Shown here one piece after another: positions 8,681 to 17,316 of a DNA stretch of 64,000 nt. Source of the DNA: Arthrobacter glacialis (lineage in GTDB: Bacteria; Actinomycetota; Actinomycetes; Actinomycetales; Micrococcaceae); contig NZ_PPXC01000002.1 of the NCBI RefSeq assembly GCF_002909445.1, positions 248,001 through 312,000 on the forward strand, given 5' to 3'. The position numbers were made by a program, and so were the translations under genes. The notes under the pieces were generated by a model, which had not been told where the DNA came from, did no database searches, and saw nothing but the letters and a program-made list of their open reading frames with translations. Every line of letters starts with the position of its first letter. The first letter of the stretch is position 1.

Positions 8681-9487
8681 ATGGACAATCCTCGTGTGGC
8701 AGTCATCGTTGAAGATGACCAGGATATCCGCGAGCTGATCAGTGTAATTCTCATTCAGGCTGGATTTGAGGTGTACTCAGCCAGCAATGGGGCGGACGGG
8801 GTTGAGGCCGTCAAAAAGTATAATCCGGCCATAGTCACGCTCGATTTGGGCTTGCCTGACATGGACGGTTTTGAAGTGGCTAGGCGCGTGCGGCTTTTCA
8901 GCGACACCTACATCATCATGCTGACCGGGCGTGCAGACGAGATGGATACCCTGCTGGGGTTGGAAACCGGTGCCGACGACTACCTCACCAAGCCGTTCCG
9001 GCCCCGTGAGCTGCGCGCCAGGATCAGCGCGATGATGCGCCGACCCCGTGCTGGCGGCACCGATGCCGCTGTGGCAGAATCCGCCTCTGCGGAGGCTGCA
9101 GCAGAGCCAGCTGCCATTGCCGAGACTCTCCACGAAGGGGCGGCGCCGGAGGCCGAGCCCGCTGCCGGAACCAAGTCAGTCAACGGCCTGGTCCTTAACG
9201 ACGGCGACCGCACAGCGGAAGTGGACGGCACCGAACTGGATCTGACCCGCACCGAGTTTGACCTGCTTCATGCCCTAGTAGACGGCGGCAAGCAGGTGCG
9301 CAGCAAGTCGGACTTGGTGCGCTGGCTGCGTGGGGAAGAATACGACGTGGGCACCTACATCAGCGACGCCGACGAACGCACCATCGAGGTGCACATGACA
9401 AACCTGCGCCGAAAAATGGGCGACAACCCCCGCGATCCGCGCTGGATCAAGACTGTGCGCGGAGTGGGCTACCGACTGGTTCACTAA
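8681..9487 (+). CDS. OmpR-family response regulator
   Basis: 268 residues. The receiver domain (1-115) has the acidic pocket EDD (11-13), phospho-acceptor Asp55 in VTLDLGLPDMDG, Thr82 in MLTGR and Lys104 in YLTKPF. An Ala/Glu-rich linker (about 120-165), longer than usual, leads to a winged-helix DNA-binding domain ending RTIEVHMTNLRRKMGD..IKTVRGVGYRL. GAGGG precedes the ATG. It is the only complete response regulator among three kinases, so several kinases may converge on it. Targets are unknown; the adjacent fibre loci are natural candidates. Confidence 0.92.
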   Translation: MDNPRVAVIVEDDQDIRELISVILIQAGFEVYSASNGADGVEAVKKYNPAIVTLDLGLPDMDGFEVARRVRLFSDTYIIMLTGRADEMDTLLGLETGADDYLTKPFRPRELRARISAMMRRPRAGGTDAAVAESASAEAAAEPAAIAETLHEGAAPEAEPAAGTKSVNGLVLNDGDRTAEVDGTELDLTRTEFDLLHALVDGGKQVRSKSDLVRWLRGEEYDVGTYISDADERTIEVHMTNLRRKMGDNPRDPRWIKTVRGVGYRLVH

Positions 9488-9517
9488 GCTGTGGCCACTC
9501 GGCAACCCTTGCAATGC

Positions 9518-9562
9518 CCTTAGGGCCCTGGACCAGTTTGGTTCAGGGCCCTAAGGCTTTTT
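9518..9562 (+). terminator. intrinsic terminator of the response regulator gene
   Basis: CCTTAGGGCCCTG (9518-9530) pairs with CAGGGCCCTAAGG (9544-9556) and is followed by CTTTTT. It lies 30 bp after the stop of the response regulator. Confidence 0.85.
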
Positions 9563-9603
9563 GCCCCAGGTTTTGCCCGGTTGCCTTTTGCCCCGCTGAT
9601 GTC

Positions 9604-11340
9604 TCAGGCGAGGACCAATACGCACTCAGGCAACACCATGCGCATGGTGGTCCCAACGTTGCGTTCGCTTTGAATCGAGATGTGACCGCCGTGGTTGGCC
9701 ACAATGGTCTTGGTGATCAGCAGCCCCAGCCCCAGACCGGGGATGGACCGCTCCAAGGCAGGGTCTGCACGGAAGAACTTGGTGAACGCCTGGGCCTGCT
9801 CGGCACTGCTCATGCCCATGCCGGTATCCTGAACCTCGCACACCACATCCGCGCCGTCGTTCCACGCGCGCACCGTGACGGTTCCGCCGTCGGGCGAGTA
9901 TTTGATGGCATTGGAGATGAGATTGTCCAGCGCCTGGCCGATCCGGCCGCCGTCGACCATGGCCCGCAGCTGACCGGGGACATCCAGGATCAACTCCACC
10001 CCATTCTTTTCTGCCATGGGTCTGGCGGAGGCCACACTCTCGGCGATGAGGGCGGAAACATCCGCCATGGCGGGGCTGACTTCCATGGCGTCAGTGGTCA
10101 GGAGGTCTGAGACCAGCCTGTTGAGGCGGAGTGCGTTGCGCTGGGTGATGCCTACGAATGTGCTCAGGTCCTGGGGGAGGCGGTCCGATTCATCGGCGAT
10201 CATGGCCAGGTAGCCAAGGATGGAGGTCAGTGGCGTGCGGAACTCGTGCGAAACGTTGGCCACAAAGTCATCCTTCGCGGCCAGGGCTGCCATGGTTTCT
10301 GTGTTGTCGTGGAAGGCAATGACGGCGCCGGCTGAACTGCCGTCCTCATTGCGCATGGTGCGTGCAGTGGTGGAGATGGCCCGGCTATTCTCGCCCTCAC
10401 CAATCCACATCTGGTAGTTAGTGAAGGATTCCCCCAGGATGGCGCGGCGGACGGGACGCTCATCCGCTGGCAGCAGGACCTTGCCGTACCCAAACAGCAG
10501 GAGGTCTTTTTCCTGTGGATTGGCAATGTCACCCGGCATGGCCCGGGAGTGAATTACCGTCTGGGTTGAATTCATCAATTGGTCATTGCCGCCCTCATCC
10601 ACCACAACAATGCCCACAGCCACGGTATCCAGAACGGTTTCCAGCAACTGTTCCCGTTGCTTGCTTAGATTCAGTGCTGTTCTCAGCTTGGCGTCCTTTT
10701 CCTCGATGGCCAGACGCTGGCTGTCCATGCTGGCCGTCATGATGACCACGGTGATGGAGAACGCCATCATCATGAACGGGAAGAGGAGCGGCTTGGCGAG
10801 CAACTCGGGAGTGATGCGGGATGGGCCCAGGATCAGCGGCACCCAGACAATCAATAAGGTGCCCAATGTGCTGCTGACGACGGCTGTTTTGCGGGCCACC
10901 CCGGAGGCCGAAAGCCAGAAGACGGGGAACAACACCAGCAAGCCCACGGCGGTAATGAACTGTGCACTGCCGTGGCGGATGAACCCCACAGCAATGAAGT
11001 CCATATACGGAATCAGCAAGAAGGAGCCCCGCGGCAGCTTGTCCCACGGCATCAAGCAACACAGAGCAAGAATGCCCGCCTGCAGCCACAAGCCAATGAC
11101 AAAGTGGGGGTCACCCAAAGTCTTTGGGTAGTAAGCGGCCACCAGTGCCACTGTCAACATGACTGTCAGGGTAAGCGGCAACTGCGTGAGGATGACGCGC
11201 ATCCGCAGGGATCGCTTGTAGAAATGTCGCTTCAGCAGGGTTTCAGACGCGGGGTTGGTCAATGTGCTTCCGATGCTGGGTCCAGTTAATGCACCGACAT
11301 CGGTACACGCCAGTCTCTCACCCTTCGTGTCCCCGCACAC
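9604..11340 (-). CDS. membrane sensor histidine kinase (paralogue 3)
   Basis: 578 residues from the GTG at 11340: six hydrophobic segments (about 48-205), a PAS-like domain (230-355), HisKA DDFVANVSHEFRTPLTSI (His365) and HATPase with LDNLISNAIKYSPDGG, DTGMGM and GLGLGLLI. It is convergent with the response regulator, with the terminator at 9518 between them. A TTG at 11262 with GGAAG upstream would remove 26 residues and give an N-terminus closer to that of the kinase at 6745, so the true start is uncertain. All kinase motifs are intact. It probably arose by local duplication with the two kinases upstream. Confidence 0.88.
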   Translation of the reverse strand: MCGDTKGERLACTDVGALTGPSIGSTLTNPASETLLKRHFYKRSLRMRVILTQLPLTLTVMLTVALVAAYYPKTLGDPHFVIGLWLQAGILALCCLMPWDKLPRGSFLLIPYMDFIAVGFIRHGSAQFITAVGLLVLFPVFWLSASGVARKTAVVSSTLGTLLIVWVPLILGPSRITPELLAKPLLFPFMMMAFSITVVIMTASMDSQRLAIEEKDAKLRTALNLSKQREQLLETVLDTVAVGIVVVDEGGNDQLMNSTQTVIHSRAMPGDIANPQEKDLLLFGYGKVLLPADERPVRRAILGESFTNYQMWIGEGENSRAISTTARTMRNEDGSSAGAVIAFHDNTETMAALAAKDDFVANVSHEFRTPLTSILGYLAMIADESDRLPQDLSTFVGITQRNALRLNRLVSDLLTTDAMEVSPAMADVSALIAESVASARPMAEKNGVELILDVPGQLRAMVDGGRIGQALDNLISNAIKYSPDGGTVTVRAWNDGADVVCEVQDTGMGMSSAEQAQAFTKFFRADPALERSIPGLGLGLLITKTIVANHGGHISIQSERNVGTTMRMVLPECVLVLA

Positions 11341-11385
11341 TTATGCCGCGCCGCCCGGCGGCGGCACGGCGCAAGTGCGTGCTAG

Positions 11386-12693
11386 CTACTTTATGGAGTC
11401 GCCTTGCTGGAACACATCCGGGATGCCATCGTGGTCATCATCGAGTTCCTCGAGCTCGGCCACCTTGCGGTAGTGCCTGTTGCGGCTGCGCAGCACCACG
11501 GACGCCAGCAGAGCCGCGAGCACGGACCCGGCCAAGATTGCCACCTTGGCGTGGGAGTAGTGGGGGCTGTCGGCGCCGAAGCTCAATTCACTAATGAGCA
11601 AGGACACCGTGAAGCCAACCCCGGCCAGCAGCGCAAGGCCGACGACGTCGATCCAGGCCAGACCGTCGTCGAGCTTGGCCTTGGTGGTCTTTGTGACTAG
11701 CCAGGTGGCACCAAAGACGCCAATGAACTTTCCAGCAATCAAGGCCACCACAATGCCGATGGCCACCGAATCAGTGAAGGCGCTCTTGAGGCCGGCCACC
11801 CCGCCCAGTGCAACGCCGGCGGAGAAGAATGCGAACACGGGTACGGCCAAACCGGCTGAAAGGGGGCGGATGGCATGCTCAAACTTCTCGGCCATGCCAG
11901 GTCCGTTTTCAGGCGTTTTGTCCTTGCGGAGCACGGGAACCATGAAGCCCAGCAGCACACCAGCCACTGTGGCGTGAACGCCGGAGGCATGGACAAGCGC
12001 CCATGTGGCGAACGCCAGAGGCAGCAGGAAGTACCAGGCGCTGATGCGTTTTTGCACCAACCAAGCGAAGACCAGCAGCGGCAGCAAGGCTAGGGCCAGG
12101 AACTGGAACTGCATTTCACCTGGGTAGAACACAGCAATGATGGCGATGGCGATGAGGTCATCCACCACGGCCAATGTCAGCAAGAACGTGCGCAGGGCGC
12201 TGGGCAGGTGGGTGCTGATGACAGCCAGGACCGCCAGTGCAAAGGCAATGTCGGTGGCTGTGGGGATGGCCCAACCTCTGAGTACTTCCGGCCCGGCTTG
12301 GAGGTTGATGAGGACGAAAAGCACGGCGGGCATGATCACGCCGCCCACGGCGGCAGCAATGGGAACGAGCGCGCGGGAGGGGCTGCGCAGATCGCCGGCA
12401 ACGAATTCGCGCTTGAGTTCAAGCCCGGCAACAAAGAAGAAGATTGCCAGCAGGCCGTCGGACGCCCAGCCGCCCAGGCTGAGGTTCAGGTGCAGGCTTT
12501 CCGGGCCGATCCGGAAGTCCCGCAAATCAAAGTAGCCGTTGGCCCACGGTGAATTGGCCCAAATCAGGGCGACCACCGTGGCGATGAGCAAAAGGGCTCC
12601 GCCGACTGTTTCGGAGCGGAGAATGGTGCTGATGCGCACGGATTCGGAATAGCTTCCCCGGCTGAAGATGCGGGAGTTCTTTGTGGATTTCAT
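11386..12693 (-). CDS. nhaA: Na+/H+ antiporter NhaA
   Basis: 435 residues, the usual length for actinobacterial NhaA, with about 12 membrane segments. The family signatures include [13 protein letters not shown] near residue 93 and the ion-binding Asp pair in [14 protein letters not shown] (around 180). It exchanges internal Na+ (or Li+) for external protons in the cytoplasmic membrane, for pH and sodium homeostasis. The C-terminal tail after the last segment is acidic ([11 protein letters not shown]). It sits alone between the third kinase and fibre locus II, and nothing in the sequence links it to either. Confidence 0.93.
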   Translation of the reverse strand: MKSTKNSRIFSRGSYSESVRISTILRSETVGGALLLIATVVALIWANSPWANGYFDLRDFRIGPESLHLNLSLGGWASDGLLAIFFFVAGLELKREFVAGDLRSPSRALVPIAAAVGGVIMPAVLFVLINLQAGPEVLRGWAIPTATDIAFALAVLAVISTHLPSALRTFLLTLAVVDDLIAIAIIAVFYPGEMQFQFLALALLPLLVFAWLVQKRISAWYFLLPLAFATWALVHASGVHATVAGVLLGFMVPVLRKDKTPENGPGMAEKFEHAIRPLSAGLAVPVFAFFSAGVALGGVAGLKSAFTDSVAIGIVVALIAGKFIGVFGATWLVTKTTKAKLDDGLAWIDVVGLALLAGVGFTVSLLISELSFGADSPHYSHAKVAILAGSVLAALLASVVLRSRNRHYRKVAELEELDDDHDGIPDVFQQGDSIK

Positions 12694-12995
12694 GGGTGCG
12701 GCGGCCTTCCGTTGGGTCCAGCAGTGGCGGGACCACTTTTGGGTTCATCAAAGTCATTGCCGACCAGACTTCCCGGCGCACCTGATTCCCAGTCTACCTT
12801 GGCCCGGCACTGGGGTGGTCCTGTAGTTGTGAAGGGCCGGCCCTGCCCAAAGGGATAGGACTAGCCGAAAGGATGGGATTAATTAGCCGCCTGGCGGTTG
12901 GAAATAGCCGTTTGGGATCTGATTGTCCGTGTGGTCTTGGGTTTAGATGAGAATACTGCCTACTGGGGGCGTGAATTTTGGGGGAGGAAATACTC
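12694..12995. promoter_or_regulatory. divergent region between nhaA and fibre locus II
   Basis: About 300 bp without a gene. It must contain the nhaA promoter (leftward) and the promoter of locus II (rightward). The strong ribosome site GGGGAGG (12982-12987 region) precedes the GTG at 12996. The leader elements found before locus I are not evident here. A short palindrome, AGGGCCGGCCCT, occurs near 12835. I see no reliable -10/-35 pair. Confidence 0.35.
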
Positions 12996-13562
12996 GTGAA
13001 AAAAGTTATGAAGGCAGCCGTCGCGGCTGGTGCAGCAGGTGCATTGATGTTGGGTGGAGCAGGGACGTTTGCCCTGTGGAACGCAACTGATGACCTTGAC
13101 GATGCAGGCACCGTCACCACAGGGCACTTGACCATGACGACAGTTCCGGCATCGGGCGCTTGGGAGGACATCAGTGTTCCCGCCACTCCTGTTGCTTTCG
13201 ACGCCATTTCCGAGACGATTGTTCCCGGTGACACTGTGAAGTTCACTCAGAATGTCACCATCTCTGCAGAGGGCAAGAACCTCTCGGGCGAATTGGTAAT
13301 TGGCAACACAGCCGCGGCAATTCCGGCTGACCTGGCTGGTCACGTGACGGTCGCGGTTGCGGCTACTACATCAGGCCCGAACATCTCTGTGGTTGGAAAT
13401 ACCATTACGTTTTCCAAGCCCGGTACCTACACCGTGCCTGTGACCATCACGGTGGCTTTTGCCAAGGGCAATCTCACAGATGCGAAGACGCCTGCTGTCA
13501 CCATGGACGAGGCAATCGACCTGCCGGCGCTTTCGCTGACATTGAACCAGACCCGGGCATAG
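12996..13562 (+). CDS. SipW-dependent signal peptide protein, first subunit of locus II
   Basis: 188 residues from the GTG at 12996, chosen because GGGGAGG lies about 8 nt upstream; an in-frame TTG at 12978 has no such site. The signal region is VKKVMKAAVA, a hydrophobic core, then GGAGTFALWNATDD (21-34), the alternate signal peptide with Trp. The mature protein is a Thr/Val-rich, Cys-free, probably all-beta domain with ETIVPGDTVKFTQNV, which parallels YKVVPGETLTYTQQL in the protein at 3022. The two are therefore paralogous main-subunit candidates. It heads an operon of ATGA-coupled genes. Confidence 0.72.
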   Translation: MKKVMKAAVAAGAAGALMLGGAGTFALWNATDDLDDAGTVTTGHLTMTTVPASGAWEDISVPATPVAFDAISETIVPGDTVKFTQNVTISAEGKNLSGELVIGNTAAAIPADLAGHVTVAVAATTSGPNISVVGNTITFSKPGTYTVPVTITVAFAKGNLTDAKTPAVTMDEAIDLPALSLTLNQTRA

Positions 13563-13589
13563 CCGGGTCGAGTAACCCGTTTTTGTCAC

Positions 13590-14174
13590 TTGCGTAAAAC
13601 TCTGCTGACAGCCTTGGCTGCGGCCGTGCTGGTGGTGCTCCTTGCAAGCGCCCAAGGCACGGCCGCGCTCTTGCGCGCCGAAAGCCAGCTCACACCCGGA
13701 ACCATCACCACCGGAAAGCTCGCTCTACAAGCCGGCAACGGGAACAGCAGCTCCACAGACTTTGTATTCGCGGATTTGAGCACCAAACCCCTGGTGCCCG
13801 GGGGATACCTGCAGGCCCCGCTGACCATCAGCAACACTGGCACCGTATACCTCAACTTCAGTCTTGCCGGTGCAATTTCAGCACCTTCTTCGCCCACACC
13901 GGCTGACACCGCTCTGGCCTCCGCCGTGGACTTGACCATCCATGCGGTGGCTGACACTGCAGCATGCCAGCCCGACGCACTCACCCCTGGTCCAGCCTTG
14001 TACCAAGGCAAGCTGAGCCCAACGGCATCGTTCTCGCCCAGGCACCTGGCGGCGCAGGGCGCCAGCTCGGAGCAGACACTATGCGTGCGCATCAGCCTGC
14101 CCTCAGGCACTGACTCCAGTGCCGCTGGGGGGAAACTGAAGCTGGTACTTTCCTGGCGGGGTGATCAAGCATGA
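13590..14174 (+). CDS. secreted protein of locus II, signal peptide lacking the usual Trp
   Basis: 194 residues if the TTG at 13590 is used. The region upstream has no clear ribosome site, so translation may depend on reinitiation 27 nt after the previous stop. The signal peptide is MRKTLLTA..VLVVLLASAQGTAALLRAES; the position that is Trp in its relatives is Leu. The mature domain has TKPLVPGGYLQAPLTISNTG, typical of beta-sandwich surface proteins, and two Cys (in TAACQ and TLCVR), like its positional counterpart at 3652. It ends in an ATGA overlap with the peptidase gene. Confidence 0.6.
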   Translation: MRKTLLTALAAAVLVVLLASAQGTAALLRAESQLTPGTITTGKLALQAGNGNSSSTDFVFADLSTKPLVPGGYLQAPLTISNTGTVYLNFSLAGAISAPSSPTPADTALASAVDLTIHAVADTAACQPDALTPGPALYQGKLSPTASFSPRHLAAQGASSEQTLCVRISLPSGTDSSAAGGKLKLVLSWRGDQA

Positions 14175-14734
14175 GCGGCCGACGCAGGGCCACCGCCCCA
14201 GAACGCACGGGCGTGCTGTGGTGGTGCGGGCAGATTGCAGCATGGCTGATACTGCTGACCATCCTGAGTGTTGCGGCCATGATGATAGTGATTCCCCGCA
14301 TTGCCGGGGCCAAGGCTTACACAGTCCTCACAGCATCCATGGAGCCGGGGTTGCCGCCGGGAAGCCTGGCTGTGATCCGGCCACAGGATCCGGCCACACT
14401 GCGCACCGGTGACGTGATTACCTTTCAAGCCGAATCGGGAAAGGCATCAGTCATTACGCACAGGATTGTAGGCGTGGGGTCCACGCTGGGTGGAGAACTG
14501 CGCTTCACCACCCGCGGCGATGCCAACTCCGCCAACGATCCGCAGGTGCTGCCCGAGCAAGTCCGTGGCAGTCTCTGGTACAAAGTGCCGCTGCTGGGCC
14601 ACGTCAATAGTGCGCTGAACGGTTCGCAACGCCAGTGGCTGACGATCTCCGCCATTGCCGGACTGCTGGGCTACTCCACTTTTATGGCCGTCAGTGCCTT
14701 GCGTGATCGCTTCCAAAGGAGCAGGACTCTATGA
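14171..14734 (+). CDS. sipW: SipW-type signal peptidase I, locus II
   Basis: 187 residues, ATGA-coupled on both sides. A membrane segment spans about 22-42. TVLTASMEPGLPPG carries Ser56, VITHRIVGVG carries His97, and TTRGDAN corresponds to the third conserved box. It belongs to the Ser-His (SipW/ER) branch and is close to the enzyme at 4257 (shared GDVITFQAESGK-type block). A second hydrophobic stretch lies at the C-terminus. It is expected to cleave the alternate signal peptides of the neighbouring proteins. Confidence 0.85.
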   Translation: MSGRRRATAPERTGVLWWCGQIAAWLILLTILSVAAMMIVIPRIAGAKAYTVLTASMEPGLPPGSLAVIRPQDPATLRTGDVITFQAESGKASVITHRIVGVGSTLGGELRFTTRGDANSANDPQVLPEQVRGSLWYKVPLLGHVNSALNGSQRQWLTISAIAGLLGYSTFMAVSALRDRFQRSRTL

Positions 14735-15432
14735 CCTCCACCCGTGATTCACCCGGCCGTCTTGACTTGACTGGGCCCGCCCGCAGGACGGTACTGGCAA
14801 CAGCTGTGGCGCTCGCCGCGACCATCTGCACCCTAGGTTCGCCAGCGTCTGCGCAGGACCCACGCGACGCCGTCGTACCTGCTGTGATGCCGGCCAGCCA
14901 GAAGACCAACCTTGCCTATAGCTCCGACGGGGTGGACTATTCGGCGGGTTTTCCCGTGCTGTTCACCGCGGCGACCAAGCTGGTGCCGGGGGAGGGTGTT
15001 GCCGAAAGCCTGTGGATCCGCAATGACAACGCCATGGCCGTCAAAGTGTGGCTGGCTGTCCCTGCTTCCGACGGAATTGAGCAGGTCCACCTGCGGGTTG
15101 GGCTGAAGCCGCAGCCAGTGGTGACGTTGGAGCCCGGTGCGAGCAGTGAATTGCAAGCGCACGTGTGGCTGCCGGAATCAGTTGGCAATGATGCTCAGGC
15201 TCAATCGTTGCCTGTCCGCTTGCAAGTGAATGTTGGTCAGGTGGGTGAGACCGTTTTGGGTGAGACTGTTTTGGGTGAGACCGGAGCAACCTCAAGCATT
15301 TGGCCTGTGGGGCTGGCAGTGCTGATGGGTGGCGTGGGTGCGCTGGTGGCGTCCCGGAAACGATCGGATCGTCCCGTGGTTCTCACCGCTCCCACTGTTT
15401 CCTCGGCACCCGGAGTGGGAGGAAGTTCATGA
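14731..15432 (+). CDS. secreted, C-terminally anchored protein of locus II
   Basis: 233 residues, starting in an ATGA overlap. It has a signal peptide ending near PASAQ, an extracellular domain with SDGVDYSAGFPVLF..LVPGEGVAESLWIRN that matches the protein at 4846, and a C-terminal hydrophobic segment (WPVGLAVLMGGVGALVA) followed by Arg/Lys. Just before this segment is a short tandem repeat, VGETVLGETVLGET, encoded by an 18-bp repeat at about 15241-15282. It is shorter than its paralogue (306 residues). A role as anchor or assembly partner for the fibre is inferred. Confidence 0.62.
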   Translation: MTSTRDSPGRLDLTGPARRTVLATAVALAATICTLGSPASAQDPRDAVVPAVMPASQKTNLAYSSDGVDYSAGFPVLFTAATKLVPGEGVAESLWIRNDNAMAVKVWLAVPASDGIEQVHLRVGLKPQPVVTLEPGASSELQAHVWLPESVGNDAQAQSLPVRLQVNVGQVGETVLGETVLGETGATSSIWPVGLAVLMGGVGALVASRKRSDRPVVLTAPTVSSAPGVGGSS

Positions 15433-16010
15433 GCCGGGGGGCCGTTGAGCAATCTGGCTGGTCGGTGCGGGTGAAGGCGTTGCTCTCCTTGGGGCTGCTG
15501 GCCGGCTTCGGGGCTGTTTCCACCTTGGCCGCCTGGACAGGCACTGCAACCGCCACCTCCGACATAACAGCCGCCACCGTCTTCATTGCTGCGGGGGCAG
15601 ACGCGAACGCTACTAGCGCCAGTTACACGATCCCGATCGCCACAGCTAACTGGTACCCGGGAATGAGCCAAGCAGCCATGGTGACTGTAAAGAACACCGG
15701 TACCTCGAATGTCAGCTACAACGTGCGGGGGGCAGCCCCTGGTGCGTTGGGAACTGCGATGGCAGTTGAGGTCTCAAAGGGCGGCACCGTAGTCAATGGT
15801 TCGGCGACCGGCGGGACGTGTTCTGTGGCGTCGGCCTACACAAAGGCTGGGGGATCGAATTTCCCGCCCCCGCACCCCCTGGGCAACCTTAATGCCGGGG
15901 GGTGGGCCACGTTCTGCGTATCTACCCTGTTACCACTGGGCTCCGGTTCAATATTGCAGGGTCAGTCCACCGCCATCACACTAACTTTCACAGCAAGTAC
16001 GGTGCCCTGA
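15429..16010 (+). CDS. SipW-type signal peptide protein, locus II
   Basis: 193 residues from the ATG at 15429, in an ATGA overlap with the previous gene; the frame is open further upstream but only inside that gene. The signal region is VRVKALLSLGLLAGFGAVSTLAAWTGTATATSD, with Trp36 in the alternate-signal position. The mature part is a small Thr/Ser/Gly-rich beta domain with NWYPGMSQAAMVTVKNTG and two Cys. It stops 1 nt before the start of the peptidase-substrate fusion and is probably made together with it. Confidence 0.62.
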   Translation: MSRGAVEQSGWSVRVKALLSLGLLAGFGAVSTLAAWTGTATATSDITAATVFIAAGADANATSASYTIPIATANWYPGMSQAAMVTVKNTGTSNVSYNVRGAAPGALGTAMAVEVSKGGTVVNGSATGGTCSVASAYTKAGGSNFPPPHPLGNLNAGGWATFCVSTLLPLGSGSILQGQSTAITLTFTASTVP

Positions 16011-16011
16011 C

Positions 16012-17127
16012 ATGACCAGACAAGTATTACGACTTTCTGCCTGGGAACGCTGCCTGCTGAATGCTGGCGCGGCGCTGGGCCTGCTGTGCCTGGTGCTGGC
16101 CGGGCTGGCACTGGTTCTGGGACTCAAGCCGTTGATTGCTATCTCCGGATCCATGAGCCCGGGCATTCCTGTTGGCTCGCTGGCACTTGCCATGCCTACG
16201 GCTGCCGCAGAAGTTGCGCCGGGGCAAGTGGTTTCAGTTGTTGCGTCCAACGGAACCCGCATCACCCACCGCGTGGTCTCCGCAGATCCTGTGACTGGGC
16301 TGGTGCTCAAGGGGGACGCCAACCCCGTGGCAGACTTGCAGCCGTATTCCTTTGGACCTGCGGACCGGGTGGTGTTTTCCGTTCCGTTCCTTGGCTACGT
16401 GGCCAGCTGGCTCAGCTCACCATGGGTGTTTGGCTTGGGCGGGCTGCTGTGTGCGTATCTTCTATATGTGGCTTTCTTCAGGTCCGACGCCGGACGGTCC
16501 GGGAACGTGCCTGCGGAGGGCTCAGCGTCGGACAGCGTTCCGGTTGCCGGGGCGGGCGGGCCGGGAACGCGGCGCAGTAAATGGCTGGGCGCCGGGGCAA
16601 TCGTTGCGGCGCTCGCCGTAGTGATCCCGCTGGGTGTGGTGAACCGAATTGAAGCTACACAGGCGGCGTGGACGGCTAGTGCCGTGGCAAGTGCCACGGT
16701 GACGGCACTGAACACTGAGCAACCCAAAGATCTCAATTGCGTCCGCGGAAGCAGCGACACCAAAATTAACTTCAGCTGGGGTGCCCCACAACCTGGGCCC
16801 CTGCCGTTAACTGGCTATGTGGTGAGAGCCTATGTTTCGGGTGGTTCATCAACAGGGGTGAGGGCCGACACTCTAACGCCTGCAACGAGGTCGGTGACAC
16901 TTGACCAAATCGCAGACAATGGCTTGCTAGGAAACCTGTTGGGGTTGCTCTTGGGCGGTTTGATCGGAACAAACTACGACTACACGATCACTTTTGAGGT
17001 ATCCGCCCAATATGGGTCGGCGTGGGTATCTGCGCCGCTGGCCCACCACACCGTTAACGCCACCGCCAAAGGTGCCATCTTGGGGATCCTGCTGCCGACG
17101 AAAAAACTTACTTGCCTCATGCAGTGA
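16012..17127 (+). CDS. fusion of SipW-like signal peptidase with a SipW-substrate-like surface domain
   Basis: 371 residues in one uninterrupted frame. Residues 1-155 are a SipW-type peptidase: membrane segment 20-40, Ser47 in ISGSMSPG, His86 in RITHRVV, box LKGDANPVAD, second membrane segment 135-155. A Gly/Pro-rich linker (160-187) follows. Residues 187-232 then look like an alternate signal peptide: RRSK, a hydrophobic core, then ATQAAWTASAVASATVTA, matching the AAWTGTA of the preceding protein. Residues 235-371 form a fibronectin-III-like domain (NFSWGAPQPGPLPLTGYVVRAY). The polypeptide may therefore cleave itself or a sister copy to release its C-terminal domain. Typical family members are 180-200 residues. 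Confidence 0.78.
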   Translation: MTRQVLRLSAWERCLLNAGAALGLLCLVLAGLALVLGLKPLIAISGSMSPGIPVGSLALAMPTAAAEVAPGQVVSVVASNGTRITHRVVSADPVTGLVLKGDANPVADLQPYSFGPADRVVFSVPFLGYVASWLSSPWVFGLGGLLCAYLLYVAFFRSDAGRSGNVPAEGSASDSVPVAGAGGPGTRRSKWLGAGAIVAALAVVIPLGVVNRIEATQAAWTASAVASATVTALNTEQPKDLNCVRGSSDTKINFSWGAPQPGPLPLTGYVVRAYVSGGSSTGVRADTLTPATRSVTLDQIADNGLLGNLLGLLLGGLIGTNYDYTITFEVSAQYGSAWVSAPLAHHTVNATAKGAILGILLPTKKLTCLMQ

Positions 17128-17229
17128 AACATAAAAGTGGCTGCGGGTTTTCGCAGCTCATGGTCACTCTGTTGGCACTCGCTTTAGTGGGCGTTTAACC
17201 GTTCCTGACGAGTTCGGCCGCACCTGCAT

Positions 17230-17267
17230 TGAAGGGGTCCTCCCAAGTGTTTGAGAGGACCCCTTCA
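17230..17267. terminator. bidirectional hairpin between convergent genes
   Basis: TGAAGGGGTCCTC (17230-17242) pairs perfectly with GAGGACCCCTTCA (17255-17267), between the fusion gene and the convergent LAXTG protein. There is no clear T-run on either side. A weaker hairpin (GCTGCG..CGCAGC) lies closer to the fusion stop, near 17141-17158. Confidence 0.6.
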
Positions 17268-17316
17268 GTGCGCCACTCTCCGGGGACAGCCGTTGGTGGC
17301 GGGCTTTTCTTGGCGG

